Below, piece after piece: positions 45,816-58,500 of a stretch of 64,000 nt of DNA. Position 1 is the stretch's first letter. Each line of letters starts with the position of its first letter. The notes under the pieces are model-generated. The model was not told where the DNA came from and did no database searches. It saw only the letters and a list, made by a program, of their open reading frames with translations. The stretch covers positions 6,098,536-6,162,535 of the forward strand of contig NC_134524.1 in NCBI RefSeq assembly GCF_027942865.1, written 5' to 3'. The stretch comes from Odontesthes bonariensis (taxonomy: Eukaryota > Chordata > Actinopteri > Atheriniformes > Atherinopsidae). The translations under genes and the position numbers were made by a program.

Positions 45816-46029
45816 CACCCACCAGGAGAAATGTGTCTGAACACCAAGGTTTCAGGCTCTGCCGTTTCTCACAGCGTTCGTTCAACAGCTTTTAACCCGG
45901 CTGTCCGCACTCTTACTGCTTGTCGAAACGGTAAAACTCGCTGGAGTCCTTCACTTCCTACTCGGCCACTACAGCTACGAGCAGCGCTGGACGCCCTAAA
46001 AGAGCCGCATCTCTTTAAGAATCACTGCT

Positions 46030-46400
46030 CCCAGAATGAAATATTCTCTATAGTAAACATTGATCTACCTCTGACCCCACAATTTTATATCATAGGAGCA
46101 CTCCCCAAGGGAAGATGGGAAAAAATGAAGCTGTATCTTACATGTCCTATTATTATAAGCACTTTGAATTGTTTGTACATGAAATGTGCTATATAAATAA
46201 ATTTGATTTGATATTAATAGCCAAGAAGATGATAACTCTCTTGTGGTTAAAACCGCTCCCTCCCACAATACGCCAGTGGCAGGAGGGAGTGAAAAAGGTT
46301 CACGTGATGGAGAAGATAACAGCACACCTTCATCTAAATATGGGCATTTTCTCAAAAAGACGGGGCCCTGTAAGCAGATACTTAAACCTGCCACTGTGAA
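46030..46400 (+). mobile_element. L1-like LINE ORF2 C-terminal remnant, interrupted by a LINE tail
   Basis: Translations show IDLPLTPQFYIIGALP (from about 46050), then after an insert LLWLKPLPPTIRQWQEGVKK and HVMEKITAHLHL (46225-46345), which resemble the C-terminal end of fish L1 ORF2. Between them (46140-46215) sits another retroposon 3' tail, 'gcactttgaattgtttgtac' to 'aaataaatttgatttgat'. All frames are broken. Confidence 0.55.
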
Positions 46401-47347
46401 ACAAACAATCTACGCTATCTCAGAACCGTCCAAGTGTGATCCAGAAGAATGTCCGAAACAGTCCAATGACTGAGTGTTTGCCAAACTGTTATTGCTTTGA
46501 TTGTTCAGTTTATACATTTCATGAATAACATTGGAGTAAAGTTTTGATTTCTTTTTCATATGTATGTAACAGAAAGAAAAAAAATCTGTTGTAAACTAAA
46601 AGATGTGTGTAAATCCAAATCACTGCTGAAACTCAGCAGTTACAACCACGTTTATATGAGGATTTCTGTGGCTCATTGTGTGCAGTTTTTCTAATAAATC
46701 TAAAGTATGTTTTTTAAATCAACACCTGGTTCTACTGCATGCTTTACTGTTTGGTTGCTACTGTTTTTCCAGGTTAACTGCATGTATGACTGTAAGGCCC
46801 CACAAACAGTGCTCAGGTGGGAACACAGGAACACAAGCCAGGAAAGAATATTGCCCCTGAATACTTTGCGCTCTTTGTCTGTGGGTAACATGGAGTAAAA
46901 GCTGCACTGCAAAATGTTGTGACACTTGGTGGAGAGGTGGGGCACCGGGGAAGGAGCAGCCCCTGCAACGTGGGAAAGAATCCGCGACGCTTCCTTTCAA
47001 TAAGAAATGAAAAACAGGGCACCGGTCGGTCGAATGTACTTTTGTTCCACAAAGACTTTCATGATCAGACATCCAGAAGAATTTAAATCCTCTAAATCAC
47101 ATGATGGAGCCGTAAAACCTAAATATAGGCTTTTTCTTTAGTCGCATGCAAATCCCACAACAAACGAAGCCCCTTCCTCCAACCGAGACATCCAATGTGT
47201 TTTATGTACGAGAACGATTTGTGTCGGGCGCCATGAATATTTCACTGAAACCTGCTGGGAAAAACTACATCTGAATTAATCATGCAAATTAAAAATGTCA
47301 TATCACCACTCCAGAGATGTAGATGCAAAGCGGAGTAGCACTACAGG
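46401..47347. other. Intergenic DNA between calpain and sf3b2, part 1
   Basis: No gene or RNA recognised. The sequence is AT-rich and short open frames on both strands are unconvincing. Confidence 0.4.
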
Positions 47348-47351
47348 TTAA

Positions 47352-48356
47352 AGGGATAGTTCGCCTCTTTTGACATGAAGCTGTATGACATCCCATATCA
47401 GCAACATCATTTATGAACATCTTCTTACCCCCTGCTGGGTCCTGTGAGCAGAGTTCCAGCCTCGTTTTGGTGTTGACGAAGGTAGTCCGGCTAGTTGGCT
47501 GGGGTTTAAAAAATAAAGCGTTTTGCTTCTCAAAACAATATGCGTTCAACAGAGTAATACATTTGCATCACAAAATCGTTCTCCAGGAAAAAGTCAGACC
47601 TCACAATCGCTTGGCGCTATTTTCTCTCCCTTCGTATCACTGCCTGCTGTGCAGACCGAGCAGCAAACACCGTAACAGGCGCGGCTGTCGGCAGGCGGCT
47701 AAATACTAAATATTTAGATTTTAAGAAGAGGAATCCCTTCATTTATAAACTATCAACAAAGTCAGATCCTGTTTAAATCAGAAAGATTTTAATCAGATAA
47801 TTATCAACGCTAATGCTGACACATGTCGACATTTTCAAAGCTTCATCAAGCAGGAATGTCGTCAATGTGTTTGAATCGGATTTCCCAACACATCCAAGTC
47901 CAGAAATGTTTACACATCTGTTAAATTTTACATTAAATAACATCCAGCATGTTTTACCAGAAATAACGAGCATCACTCCAGAAAATAGAGAGAAACTTCA
48001 TAAAGAAACTCTCTCTCTGGACTGCTGCCTGCCGGCAAACCGTGAAACAGGCGCGGCAGCAGGCAGTGATACGAAGGGAGAGAAAATAGGGCCCAGCGAT
48101 TGTGAGGTCTGACTTTTTCCACGAGAACGATTTTGTGATGCAAATGTATTACTCTTTTGAACGCATATATTGTTTTGAGAAGAAAAACGCTTTATTTTTT
48201 AAACCCCAGCCAACTAGCCGGACTACTTTCATCAACACCAAAACGAGACTGGAACTCTGCTCACAGGACGCAGCAGGGGGTAAGAAGATGTTCATAAATG
48301 ATGTTGCTGATATGGGATGTCATACAGCTTCATGTCAAAAGAGGCGAACTATCCCT
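47352..48356. mobile_element. TTAA-flanked long palindrome (family A, copy 4, about 1 kb)
   Basis: TTAA at 47348-47351 and 48357-48360. Arms of about 300 bp (47352-47650 and 48055-48356) are near-perfect mirror images. They include 'gaacatcttcttaccccctg' and 'gcctcgttttggtgttgac'. The 400-bp centre is unique in the window. It is the longest member here and may be closest to the parental form. No transposase frame. Confidence 0.8.
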
Positions 48357-48360
48357 TTAA

Positions 48361-51300
48361 GTTAGAGACCTCTGCAGCTGCTACGACCAGCAGACTCTAT
48401 ATATGTAGTGTGACATATTTTAGCAACCTGCAGCTGGGCTGCGGCCTTTACTATGTAAAGGTAAAAACTGTGAAAAAGCCACTCCGATGAGCAGCAATAA
48501 AGACAAAGCAGGACCCAAAATAAAGGAGTGGTGGCACCACTGAAAGCAGCAACGGAGTCTGACACGTTCTCCTCACATTCCAGTCGTGCTGTGGTTTTAT
48601 TGGGCGAACTCTGCCCAGCAGGATTTGAGTCTGACTGCAATGAATATTTCATTGCCTCTCACATGAGAAAACACACGTACATATATCCTCCGCCTCAGCG
48701 CAGGTGGTGACATTTATAGGAAATGACAAGCAGCGACTCCACAGCCATACATACAGGCGAGCAGAGGCCGACAGCAGCGGCAGTCTAACCACACAGAGAA
48801 GGGCTCAAATGCAACAAAACACACAAGAAACTTCCATTTGGAGCTACTAAACAGCAGCCAAATTCAAGTAAATTGGTTCCTTTACTTTAGAAGTTTGCAT
48901 CTAAACAAGCCAGATGCATTTCCACAATAACCATGTAGAAGTAAAAAGGTGCAAAATTCCATGAAAAGAACACGAAGCTCTGAAATGGATCACTCGTGTG
49001 TTCAGCTTGGATTCCCTCCAAGAAGGAAAGAATGGATTCAATAACTGCCAACAAGTCCAGGAAGCAAGTGGAGCAACCCTCCGGGATCCTTCAGATAAAA
49101 ACTGAAGCGTTGTTGGATGCTTTAGCCTTTTAGTATTACTACTTTCTTGCGCACTTTGAGGGGAGACATATATGCACAGTGCGTGAGGGCAGAGTTAAGG
49201 GGCATGTTGTGGTGATATGACCTGAACAGCAGAGACTTGGATGTAAAAGCCAGTTCACATGTCGGTGTACAGTGTGTGGCAGTATTTTCTGATGATACAC
49301 ACGTCTCAGTTCCTTGCTTCCGTGGTTTCCTCCTCAGGATCGTGTTTGCGCTCTGTGCGTCCTGACCGCCATCAGCGTGTTTCTGCACGCAGGGTTCATA
49401 TTCCAAAACACTGACTGCAGTGAAATAAAATATCCAAAGTATCTGATTGAAAGCCTTTAAGGCTCCAACTCCCTGCAGCCACATCAGGAAAGTGCTGTCC
49501 GTCAGGGGTTTTTATCAGGGCGGAGAACATTGAGCTCATCTGGAAATCACTCCTCTGGCATTAAGCAGCTGGATAACAGGCTATGTTACAGCACATTAAG
49601 CTGCATTTTAAAACATTATCACGGACATATGGCTCACACAGATAAGCACGCGGCGCTGAGGGAAGGTGTGGTCCCTGAGATGAGACATAATTACCAGATG
49701 ACAGAGTAAAACTTTCACTAACAGGCGTCCCTACCCGCCAGTGTAAAGAGCGGACACGGCAGCGCAAAGTTGGCTGGTTTGAGTGTCACTCCTGTGCGAG
49801 GACACTGTTTTTAAATGATTTGTTTCCGTTTTCACAACACAGCGGCTCTCAGATTTCATTTTCTTCGTATAAAGTTCGGACTGGGATGTTTTCAAAGAAG
49901 TAGATTCAATCTTTACGCACTGCAACACGGTGAAACGGTTTCATATTTACCTTGAGATTTCCTTAAAGCGCAGCTGTTGACATTTAGGAGAAAACTCGAC
50001 GTTGTCTGTTCCTGTCCATGTTTAATGTAGATCAGTCCCCCACTGCTCAGAAACGCCCTGCTGTCTCTGCCCCGATCTATTGGAGCCTATGTGAACCCCT
50101 CACAGTGCGCCTGCGCAGAAAGCGCTGCTGCAAAGGAAGGGAGGGCTTTGTGCAGCCCGTCTTTTTTTCATGTTGCTACAAGTTCACGTAGATATTTATG
50201 GTCCACCCACCACAGCCGCTTGGAGACTTTTTATTTTTATTTTTTAATCTTTTAATTTTCAATTATTTTTTTTGTTATTGTTTTATTTTTTTTAAATATT
50301 TTTTTTAAATATTTTTTTTATTTATTTTTATTAAATTATGTACAAAATACATGACTTACGTCATCTTATTTACATTTTAAAGGAGCAGGTGCATATGAAG
50401 GACGCAGAACAGAAAACATGAAAATAAAATCTTCATAAAATAAATAAAGACAAAATAATGTTCGCTAGGGCTTTTGTCGCAAATCATATTTTTCAAACAA
50501 ACTAAAAAGTTTCATAGCATTTTTAATTTTTATAATATTAAGGGCTTTGGTAAAGGAAAGAAAATCTTTATGAAATACAAAAAAATCTGGGTTTTACATT
50601 CATATATTTACATTTATGTACGGAATATTTTCCGAATGCTTGGAGACTTCTTCCTCTTCTCATTGGTTCTCCTCCCCTAACAGCAGCAAATATCCACTAA
50701 ACCCTAAAACAAGAAATTCATGTTCATGTTCATTCTTGTCTCAAATTCCCCACCACTGCTCAAACTCAAATCCAAAGGTGGGGAAATGCCACCTATGTGT
50801 GCGTCAAATATGCCGATTTGAAAATAAATAAAAGGAAAAAATACAGTAGATTTAACTCTGCTAAGATATCTCTTCTGTGACTATTGGACCTTTTTGTGGT
50901 GAGAGGTACTCAGCATCATGTAGCTTTGCTAACCATAAGTTTTTAAAGACATTTCTTTCAGTCAATTTGCAACTTTGAGCTCATAAGTTAATGAGTTTTT
51001 ATCCAAATAAGTCGTTTTCCCATTATAATTTCCATCTGAAATGTGGGAAACATGACCATGGTGTGATCTGTTTGGGGATTTCAGCTGTAGAGTAACACAG
51101 AGTTAGTTTTTCACATTATAGAGAACATCTATTTCTAAATCTTTGAAATAGTTTGCTCCAGATTAATTCATTTTCATTGTCGTGGTTGGTCAGGTTGATG
51201 CAAAAGGTTCACGGCTTTGATTTCACACTGATGCTTACTCTGACGTCCAGCAGCAAAAGATTAGAGGCAACGTGTAAATCCTTCTTGTCCGATTTTTTAA

Positions 51301-51780
51301 CACATAAATATGACAAAGTCACAACTGAAGGTGTTTATCTTTTTTCAGGACAAGCTGCTCTAAGAAAAAACTAAACAAAAGAAAGATTACGAGCATTCTC
51401 CAAGCAGCACTACATCACCGAATGTTTAAAATCTAAAATGCAGAAATGTGACAAGTCTAAATATTGTTTATGTGTCCATAAAATTGGTTTTTAGGTTATA
51501 GGCTCATGACCCTTAGTCCTTCCACGAGCTTTGGTTATGATTGACTGAAAAGGCCTGATACAGGATACAGACCCAGTGTGTTTATTTCACTTTCAGCTTT
51601 ACATGAATCGTTTCAGAGGAACATTTTGCGCCGCAAAAAGCTAAATTGACCGAGTTAATATCTTTAAAAACTAAAAAAAATTCCATAGAAAGGTCTAAAC
51701 GTTGAAAATGTACAAATAAATTGACTTCTAATCTAAAAAAACAGTTTAATTTTTCTAATGTTCAATGTGTTACAACAGTG
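48361..51780. other. Intergenic DNA between calpain and sf3b2, part 2
   Basis: No supported gene. An AT-rich low-complexity stretch dominated by TTTATT and TTTAAATATT occupies 50225-50340. Open frames such as 49122-49484 (minus) look random. Confidence 0.45.
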
Positions 51781-51828
51781 ACACCTACAGGCGATAATCG
51801 AAACTACTCGTCTTTTCACGAAAGCGCG

Positions 51829-51846
51829 GCTCCCATAATGCTTTGC
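51829..51846 (+). promoter_or_regulatory. ZNF143-like site in the sf3b2 promoter
   Basis: CTCCCATAATGCTTTGC closely matches the ZNF143/Staf consensus core CCCAYAATGCAYYG, a factor common at housekeeping promoters. It lies 72 nt before the sf3b2 ATG, with an ETS-like CTTCCG at 51874-51879 and no TATA box. Transcription probably starts around 51850-51895. Confidence 0.5.
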
Positions 51847-51917
51847 AGTAATCCAGTTCTCGTTCTCGCGTGTCTTCCGCTACCGCCGTGCCGTTGTTCC
51901 ATAGAGAAAACCTCAAC

Positions 51918-52538
51918 ATGGCATCCGACGGACCGCCGGGAACCGACAGTCTCCCGTCTGATTTAGGGAGCGCTATCGCGGCTTTGAATTCATGGAGCAA
52001 CCCGGATCTTCAGGCCAAGCTTGCGGAGCTTGGAGCCCCTACGATGGGTAAGAAAAAAAACACCGAAAAGATTTGGATAACTCTTAAAAAACGATGTGTT
52101 TAGCACACTCTAGCTAGCTATTAGCTAACTGCAGCAAGTGGCGTTTAGACGCGATCCTTACGTTGTAATGGTCTAAACTCAGGCCTATAATGTGTTTACG
52201 CTCACTTTAATGCATTATAATTTACTTTTAAACAAATAAGTAGTTTATCAATAAGTGTTCCGCGATTAAAGCTACACCCTCTGTATTTAATAGGTTTGGT
52301 CTGTCTCGGTGAAACACCTAGCTCTGTATTCGCTCCATTGCTAACTTTCAGCGTCTGCTGTTGAGCCTATCAGCCACGCAATTCTGAATCACAGTAAAGT
52401 AACTGTGGCAAAATATGTCTTACTGGTGGACTCAGTTCAGTGTTGTATCGCTTCCATTAACAGTATTGACTTTCATTTTTCTTTCATTCAGGCCCCAGAG
52501 AGGAGCTCGTTGACAGACTGAAGGGCTACATGATTCAG
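51918..52538 (+). CDS. sf3b2: sf3b2 exons 1-2: SAP motif
   Basis: Exon 1 (51918-52047) and exon 2 (52492-52538) together code the SAP helix-loop-helix, ending RLKGYMIQ. In related proteins this motif binds nucleic acid. The Gly44 codon is split by the intron. Confidence 0.9.
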
Positions 52539-55500
52539 GTAAACACCAAGTTTTAGCTTCACTGGCTTCAGTTTTACACACTTAACATCAGTTTCTGCTG
52601 TTGGTTTCTTCAAGTATGTACTTCACTACAGTTTAAAGCTGTAGTTACTCACATTACAGCTCTGTATACCTCCAGGTCACTACTGAATGGTGACTGTTCA
52701 AGCAGCACGAGTAGTTCAAATCAAATCAAATTTATTTGTATAGCACATTTCATGTACAAACAGTTCAAAGTGCTTCACATAAAATAAAAGCATTGCAGCA
52801 GGGAGTGTAAGAAGCATTAACAATACATAAAAGAATATAGTTAGACATAATGTTTCTCTGGCCTCAGCTGATTCTTCTCTCGTCCTTTGACTTCTCTGCT
52901 GCCTTTTGAATATAACCTGTGGAACTGTTTTGAAGTAATAAGATTGCTTGTTTGTTCTGCTCATTCGTTGTTTTTCCTCTGTAGACTGGAATTATTCTCA
53001 GCAAACACAATGAAGACAAGTCAATGGGTGCCCAGGTAAATGCATCGATGTGTACACTGCATGCATGGTGTTGATCAGACATTGTCATGACTTCTCTTCA
53101 CACCTTCAAACCTTTTCTGTCTTCTCACGGCCTCTTTTGTTTTCTCTCTGTCAGATGTCTCTTCCCCCTCTGCCTCCGATGCCCATGCCCCCCATGCCTC
53201 CCGGTATGGGTATGCTCCACTCTATGAGCATGATGCCCCCCGGAGCCCCCCCTCCGCCTGGCATACACATGAGCATGGAGCATGCAAATTTGCCCCCTCC
53301 CGGCCTGTCGCAGGAAGATCAGCTGAAGATGGTTCAGCAGAGAGCCGCCATGGTGCTGCAGCAGGAGGAAAGGGCCAAGCAGCAGGTAAGGTGGCTGCGC
53401 AGCAGCTTCAACGACCGTCTCATTCAGCATCATCTTTACAACATCAAACAGCCATGATGGGATCATTTTGTGACTGATTTGACTCAGGAAAACATGAAAA
53501 AGATTAGATCTTTAAATATCTTTACTCCAAGCAGTTTGAATATATTCAGACCAGCTTGGAGGATTTAAAGGATCCACGCCTTCATCACATCTCGGCTGGA
53601 TTACTGTAATGCACTTTATCTTGGGGTCAGCCAGTCCTCCCTCGCACGTCTCCAGTTAGTCCAAAATGCTGCCGCTCGACCCCTAACTGGAACACATAAG
53701 AGGGAGCACATTACATTACCATTTGAAGATTCTTTTATTTGTTTTTAAATGGGCTCGTTCCATCCTTATACTCCTGAGACTCTGTTTCTGTTTTTGCGTT
53801 ATTGTTTTTATATTCTTCTCGTGTTTTATCTCTCATACTTTGTGTTGTTATTCACGCACATCACTTTGTTTCACCCACGGCTGTTTTTAAAGGGCTTCAT
53901 AAATAAAGTAGAGTTGAGGATTTAAAGTACAACGGCGTGTGATTGTTGCTCATTCATTATTTCTGCCTCCAACAGGGGGATGAACATGACCTTCTGGAGC
54001 AACAGAAAAGGGTAAGACGCTTACGGTGACAAATTCTACAGCAGAAATGAGAGAGAATATGTTTTAGGTGTGCAGACTTTTTAATTACAGCCAGGACAGC
54101 ATTGTGCTGCTTTTCTTTCTAAACCTTCTCCTCACTTGTTTACTTCACTAATCTCTCTCCTCCCTGGTCCTGTCTCAGGCTGCCGTGCTGATGGAACAGG
54201 AGCGTCAGCAGGGGATGGGAAAGATGCCCAGCACCTTGCCCACTGCAATCAGAGGTCTGTCAGGACCTTTAAGACCTCGCTGCATTTTAGAAACGGCTCC
54301 ATACAGGATCATAGCTGAGCCTTTAGTCTTAAAACAGGGTCTTCAGGCCAACATTTACGCCAGCGTTTTGGACAGATGATCAAATCTTAAGTAACCTTTT
54401 TTGTGTCGCCTGTAAAAAGTGACCATGGACCCTCGTGGGCCGCTGCCTCCTGGTGTCTCTATGTTGCCAACTCAGAAGCAGAGGGTGCCGCCTCCCCCGG
54501 GGGAGGACAACAGAGAGGTGAACAGGCTTTTATGTTTAACTATATTTATTTATCTTTTCCCAAATGAAGTTCTTACAATCCATCAAGCTTGCTTGCATTT
54601 AGTGTCTAAGCCTTTTGGTTCCCAGTGGAGTCTGTTATTTATTATATCTTGTGTCTTACGGCTTTGTTTCACTCATTTTTCCCATTTCCATCCAGATGTG
54701 GCAGAACGAGGAAGTCAGCGTCAGTGGACCTAAGATCCCCCAGGCTCTGGAGAAGATCCTGCAGCTGAAGGAGATCCGACAGGAGCAGCTCACTGATCCG
54801 GCAGGTCAGCTCCTCAGCTCCAACTGAAAGAGAAACGCTGATTATCTGCTGATGGTTTTTCTAAATGATTGGGTCATTGATCTTTAAAAAGGCTGAGCTG
54901 ATGTATCATAGACTGAAGAGGAATAACGTCTTACAAAATTGGCAAAAAGAGCTTCCTTTTTATCACATTAACATACATTTTTGTTAGCTTTAATACTGTT
55001 ATTTATATGATAAAGTGTCGCTTCACTTTTACCAGGAGAAAGCCTGTTTAGATTCTTAGATTTTCAGTCTTGGTGATAGTTTTTTTTAATGATAATGAAA
55101 TAATGCTTGTTTCAGGCACTGATCGGTCTCAAAAGTCTGAAATAAAACATCCTTTTTGGCTATTTTGTTGTGCATAAGAGTCAAGAAAAACTTTCTGGAC
55201 ACTTTTAAAAAGGAGATTACGGTATCAGAGCGCGGTCTTCACAATTTTATTTCTTCCTTTTTGAAGAGGAAGATGACGATGAAGGAGAGATGGACCTGAA
55301 TTCCTCTGCAGCAGTGATGTCCGAGACGGAAGATGACGACGGCCAGATGTCTAAAAAAGACGTGAGGCACAGCATCTTCTGGTTTGCAGCTGTTCTGGTC
55401 GTGTTCCAGTGTTTCTGTTCAGAGTCTGAACTTAAGCCTCTTCCTGTAGAAAAACCGCAAACGCAGGAACCGCAAAAAGAAGAGCAAGAAGAAGCGAGCG

Positions 55501-58500
55501 CTGGAGAAGAAGGTGGAGGCGGAGCAGAAGGAGCAGAAGGAGGACGGCGGCGACAAGCCCAAGGACAAAGAGAAGGAGCCAGAGGTGGAGATCGAGTACG
55601 TCACAGAAGAGCCGGAGATTTACGACCCCAACTTCATCTTCTTCAAGAGGGTGTTTGAGGCGTTTAAGGTGATTAAAGTCAATTCCTGTTTGCATTCGAA
55701 TAAAGCTCAAAATCTGAAGCTTGAGTTTCCAAACTTAATCATATTTTATCCGTTTTTCTCTCGTTTGTGTTTAAAGTTTAAATCATGCTTTTTATTTCTC
55801 CTGTTTTAAAAAAGCACTTTGAATCCCCTTGTTGTTGTTGAACTGTCCTATACAGATAAACTTGCCTTGTTCCACAGGTTAAAGTGTTATGAATGCACTT
55901 GTTTATTAGTATTTGATTTTCCTCTAATGCTGCTTTTCTTCTCTGCTCTTTTCTAGTTGACTGATGACGTTAAGAAAGAGAAGGAGAAGGAGCCTGAGAA
56001 GGCTGAAAAGCACGAGGCGGTGGGCATGATGCGGAAAAAAGGATTTGAGGAGGAGAGGAAGGACAGCGACGACAGCGACGAGGTAAGAAGCCTTTCCACA
56101 GAAGGAGAGAGGACTAAATGCTGTTTGGATGCGCGTCTCACAGCTGAAACCTTTCTCAATATTCAGGACATCAGACCGGATATACCAAAACTGTCCAAGA
56201 AGAAGATGAGGAGGATGAACCGGCTGACTGTGGCTGAGCTCAAACAGGTGAAGGCGCATGAATCCGGCTGCTGCTGCTGCAGTGGAATGATCTCAACTCA
56301 TGCTCGTCTCTGTTCTTGCTTCTCCAGCTGGTGGCCCGTCCAGATGTCGTGGAGATGCATGACGTGACCGCCCAGGAGCCCAAGCTGCTGGTCCACCTAA
56401 AGGCCACCAGGAACACGGTGCCGGTGCCCCGCCACTGGTGCTTCAAAAGAAAGTACCTGCAGGGCAAGAGGGGAATAGAGAAGCCTCCCTTTGAGCTGCC
56501 CGAGTTCATCAAGAGGACGGGGATCCAGGAGATGAGGGAGGCTCTGCAGGAGAAGGTGGGCCACAGTTTCCTCTCTCAGAAGGGTTGGCGGAGGAATCCC
56601 GGCACGGCTAACGTGGTTGTTGTGTGGTTGCCCGTTTACAGGAGGATGCCAAAACCATGAAAACCAAAATGAGGGAGAAGGTTCGTCCCAAAATGGGGAA
56701 GATTGATATCGACTACCAGAAGCTCCACGATGCTTTCTTCAAATGGCAAATCAAACCCAAACTCACCATCCACGGAGACCTTTACTACGAGGTACAGCCT
56801 TCAGCATTCAATCTTCTTCTTCTTTTCTAATCTGGATAAACTGTAGCTCACGTTTTTTACTGGTGTGCTTCTGTGCCGCCGCAGGGTAAAGAGTTTGAAA
56901 CCCGGCTGAAGGAGAAGAAGCCCGGAGATCTGTCCGATGAGCTGCGCATCGCTCTGGGGATGCCCGTCGGACCTGTAAGTCACAGGCTGCGCGTTAGCAT
57001 AGCTTCGCTAACTTTCACAGGAAAATCCCCCAGAAATACAGACTGTTCAGAAGGATTGATCAGCTGGTTTATCTGGGTTCAGTTGGTGACTGATGTGCAT
57101 CCAGTTTACTCTTTCTGTGTGTGAAGATGCCATTTGTACTGAGAAATGTGATAATTCTTTTTATTCATTTATTTTTTGGTCACACACACCTTTGTGGTGT
57201 AAAGTAGATCCAAATGTAGCACTTTGTAATGTCTCCGAGGGAAAATGGGGCTTTCAGGTTGGCGGTAAATGAAAAGAAAAACTGAAAACTTGCCATTAAT
57301 GCCACTGGAGCCATATATGTTAGCAAGCTAAAGGTACCCTGTTGTATTCTCCTGGTTTTTATTTACCAAGTTCAGTGATTTTCATTTCCAAAAGTACAAA
57401 TCCAGCACTCCTGAGTAAGAAAACCTGACCTATAACATGGTAAATGGAGGGGATACACTTGGGTTTTGGAGAAATGCTTCTATCCAGGATCTTTCAGCAC
57501 ATTTTTTTTTTATCTGGATTTGCAGAGACAAACTTCTAGGTTGTTGCAGGATAAAATGTTGTTTATGGATTATTTTTGTTTTACAGTTGAAACAAAAATC
57601 CTCGCAGCTAATAATGTATTTTATAAAGAAATCGTAATTACAGATCTCAATCTGCCAAGAGAATTTCCAATCGGAGCATCTCTGTCAGCTTCCTGTTGCT
57701 GCTGTGCAGGCTGTGAAAGGATTTGTCGTGCAGCTCATTTAAGACCTGATGGAGTTTAAGCCGAGCCCTCCTCACTGTCTGACTGTTGCCGTCGGCTCAC
57801 ATCCTCACCTTCACGTCTCTTCCAGAACGCCCACAAGGTGCCGCCCCCCTGGCTGATCGCCATGCAGCGGTACGGCCCGCCTCCCTCCTACCCCAACCTC
57901 AAGATCCCTGGACTCAACTCCCCCATCCCAGAGGTGACGGCATGCCCCAGATTAAATCCCGTTCTGGGATGAGAGCGCATTCCCAACGCTGACTGATGTG
58001 TTCATTAATGTTGTCTCTCTTTATTTATCAGAACTGTACCTTTGGTTATCACGCCGGAGGCTGGGGGAAGCCCCCAGTGGACGAGATGGGCAAACCTCTG
58101 TACGGTGACGTGTTCGGGACCAATGCGTCCGACTTCCAGGTGAGAACCTTAAAGCATGCGCGGCTCACTCTGTAAACGGTGTTTTTCAGCCGTTTTGCCT
58201 TTTTATTGCCATTATTGAGAGAAAAAAACATTAAATTGAATATTATAAAACCTCATCCGATACTTTCCTGATCGGGAACATTTACAGTTGTACGTCCAGC
58301 TCTGAGAAGTGTTTCATTCAGGTGCGTTTGTGGATGTTTGGCGTCTGTTTCTTGAATAAATCAAATCAAATTTATTTGTAGAACATTTCATGTACAAACA
58401 ATTCAAAGTAGTGATGCTCCGATCGATCGGCTGGCGATCATGATCGGCCGATAATGCCCAAAAATAGCCTGATCGGCGATCGGAAAAATATGCCCATCAC

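Noticed and set aside
47298..48365. Similar 80-98 aa frames ([20 protein letters not shown] and its reverse) that recur at four loci
   Set aside because: They follow the TTAA palindromic MITE and occur on both strands of it. Noncoding repeat.
54838..54920. C/D snoRNA in an sf3b2 intron (CTGATGG ... CTGA)
   Set aside because: The boxes are too close together, there is no terminal stem, and the C box is imperfect.
55419..56259. Minus-strand Ser/Leu/Phe-rich frames over sf3b2 exons 10-11
   Set aside because: Complement of Lys/Glu-rich coding exons.
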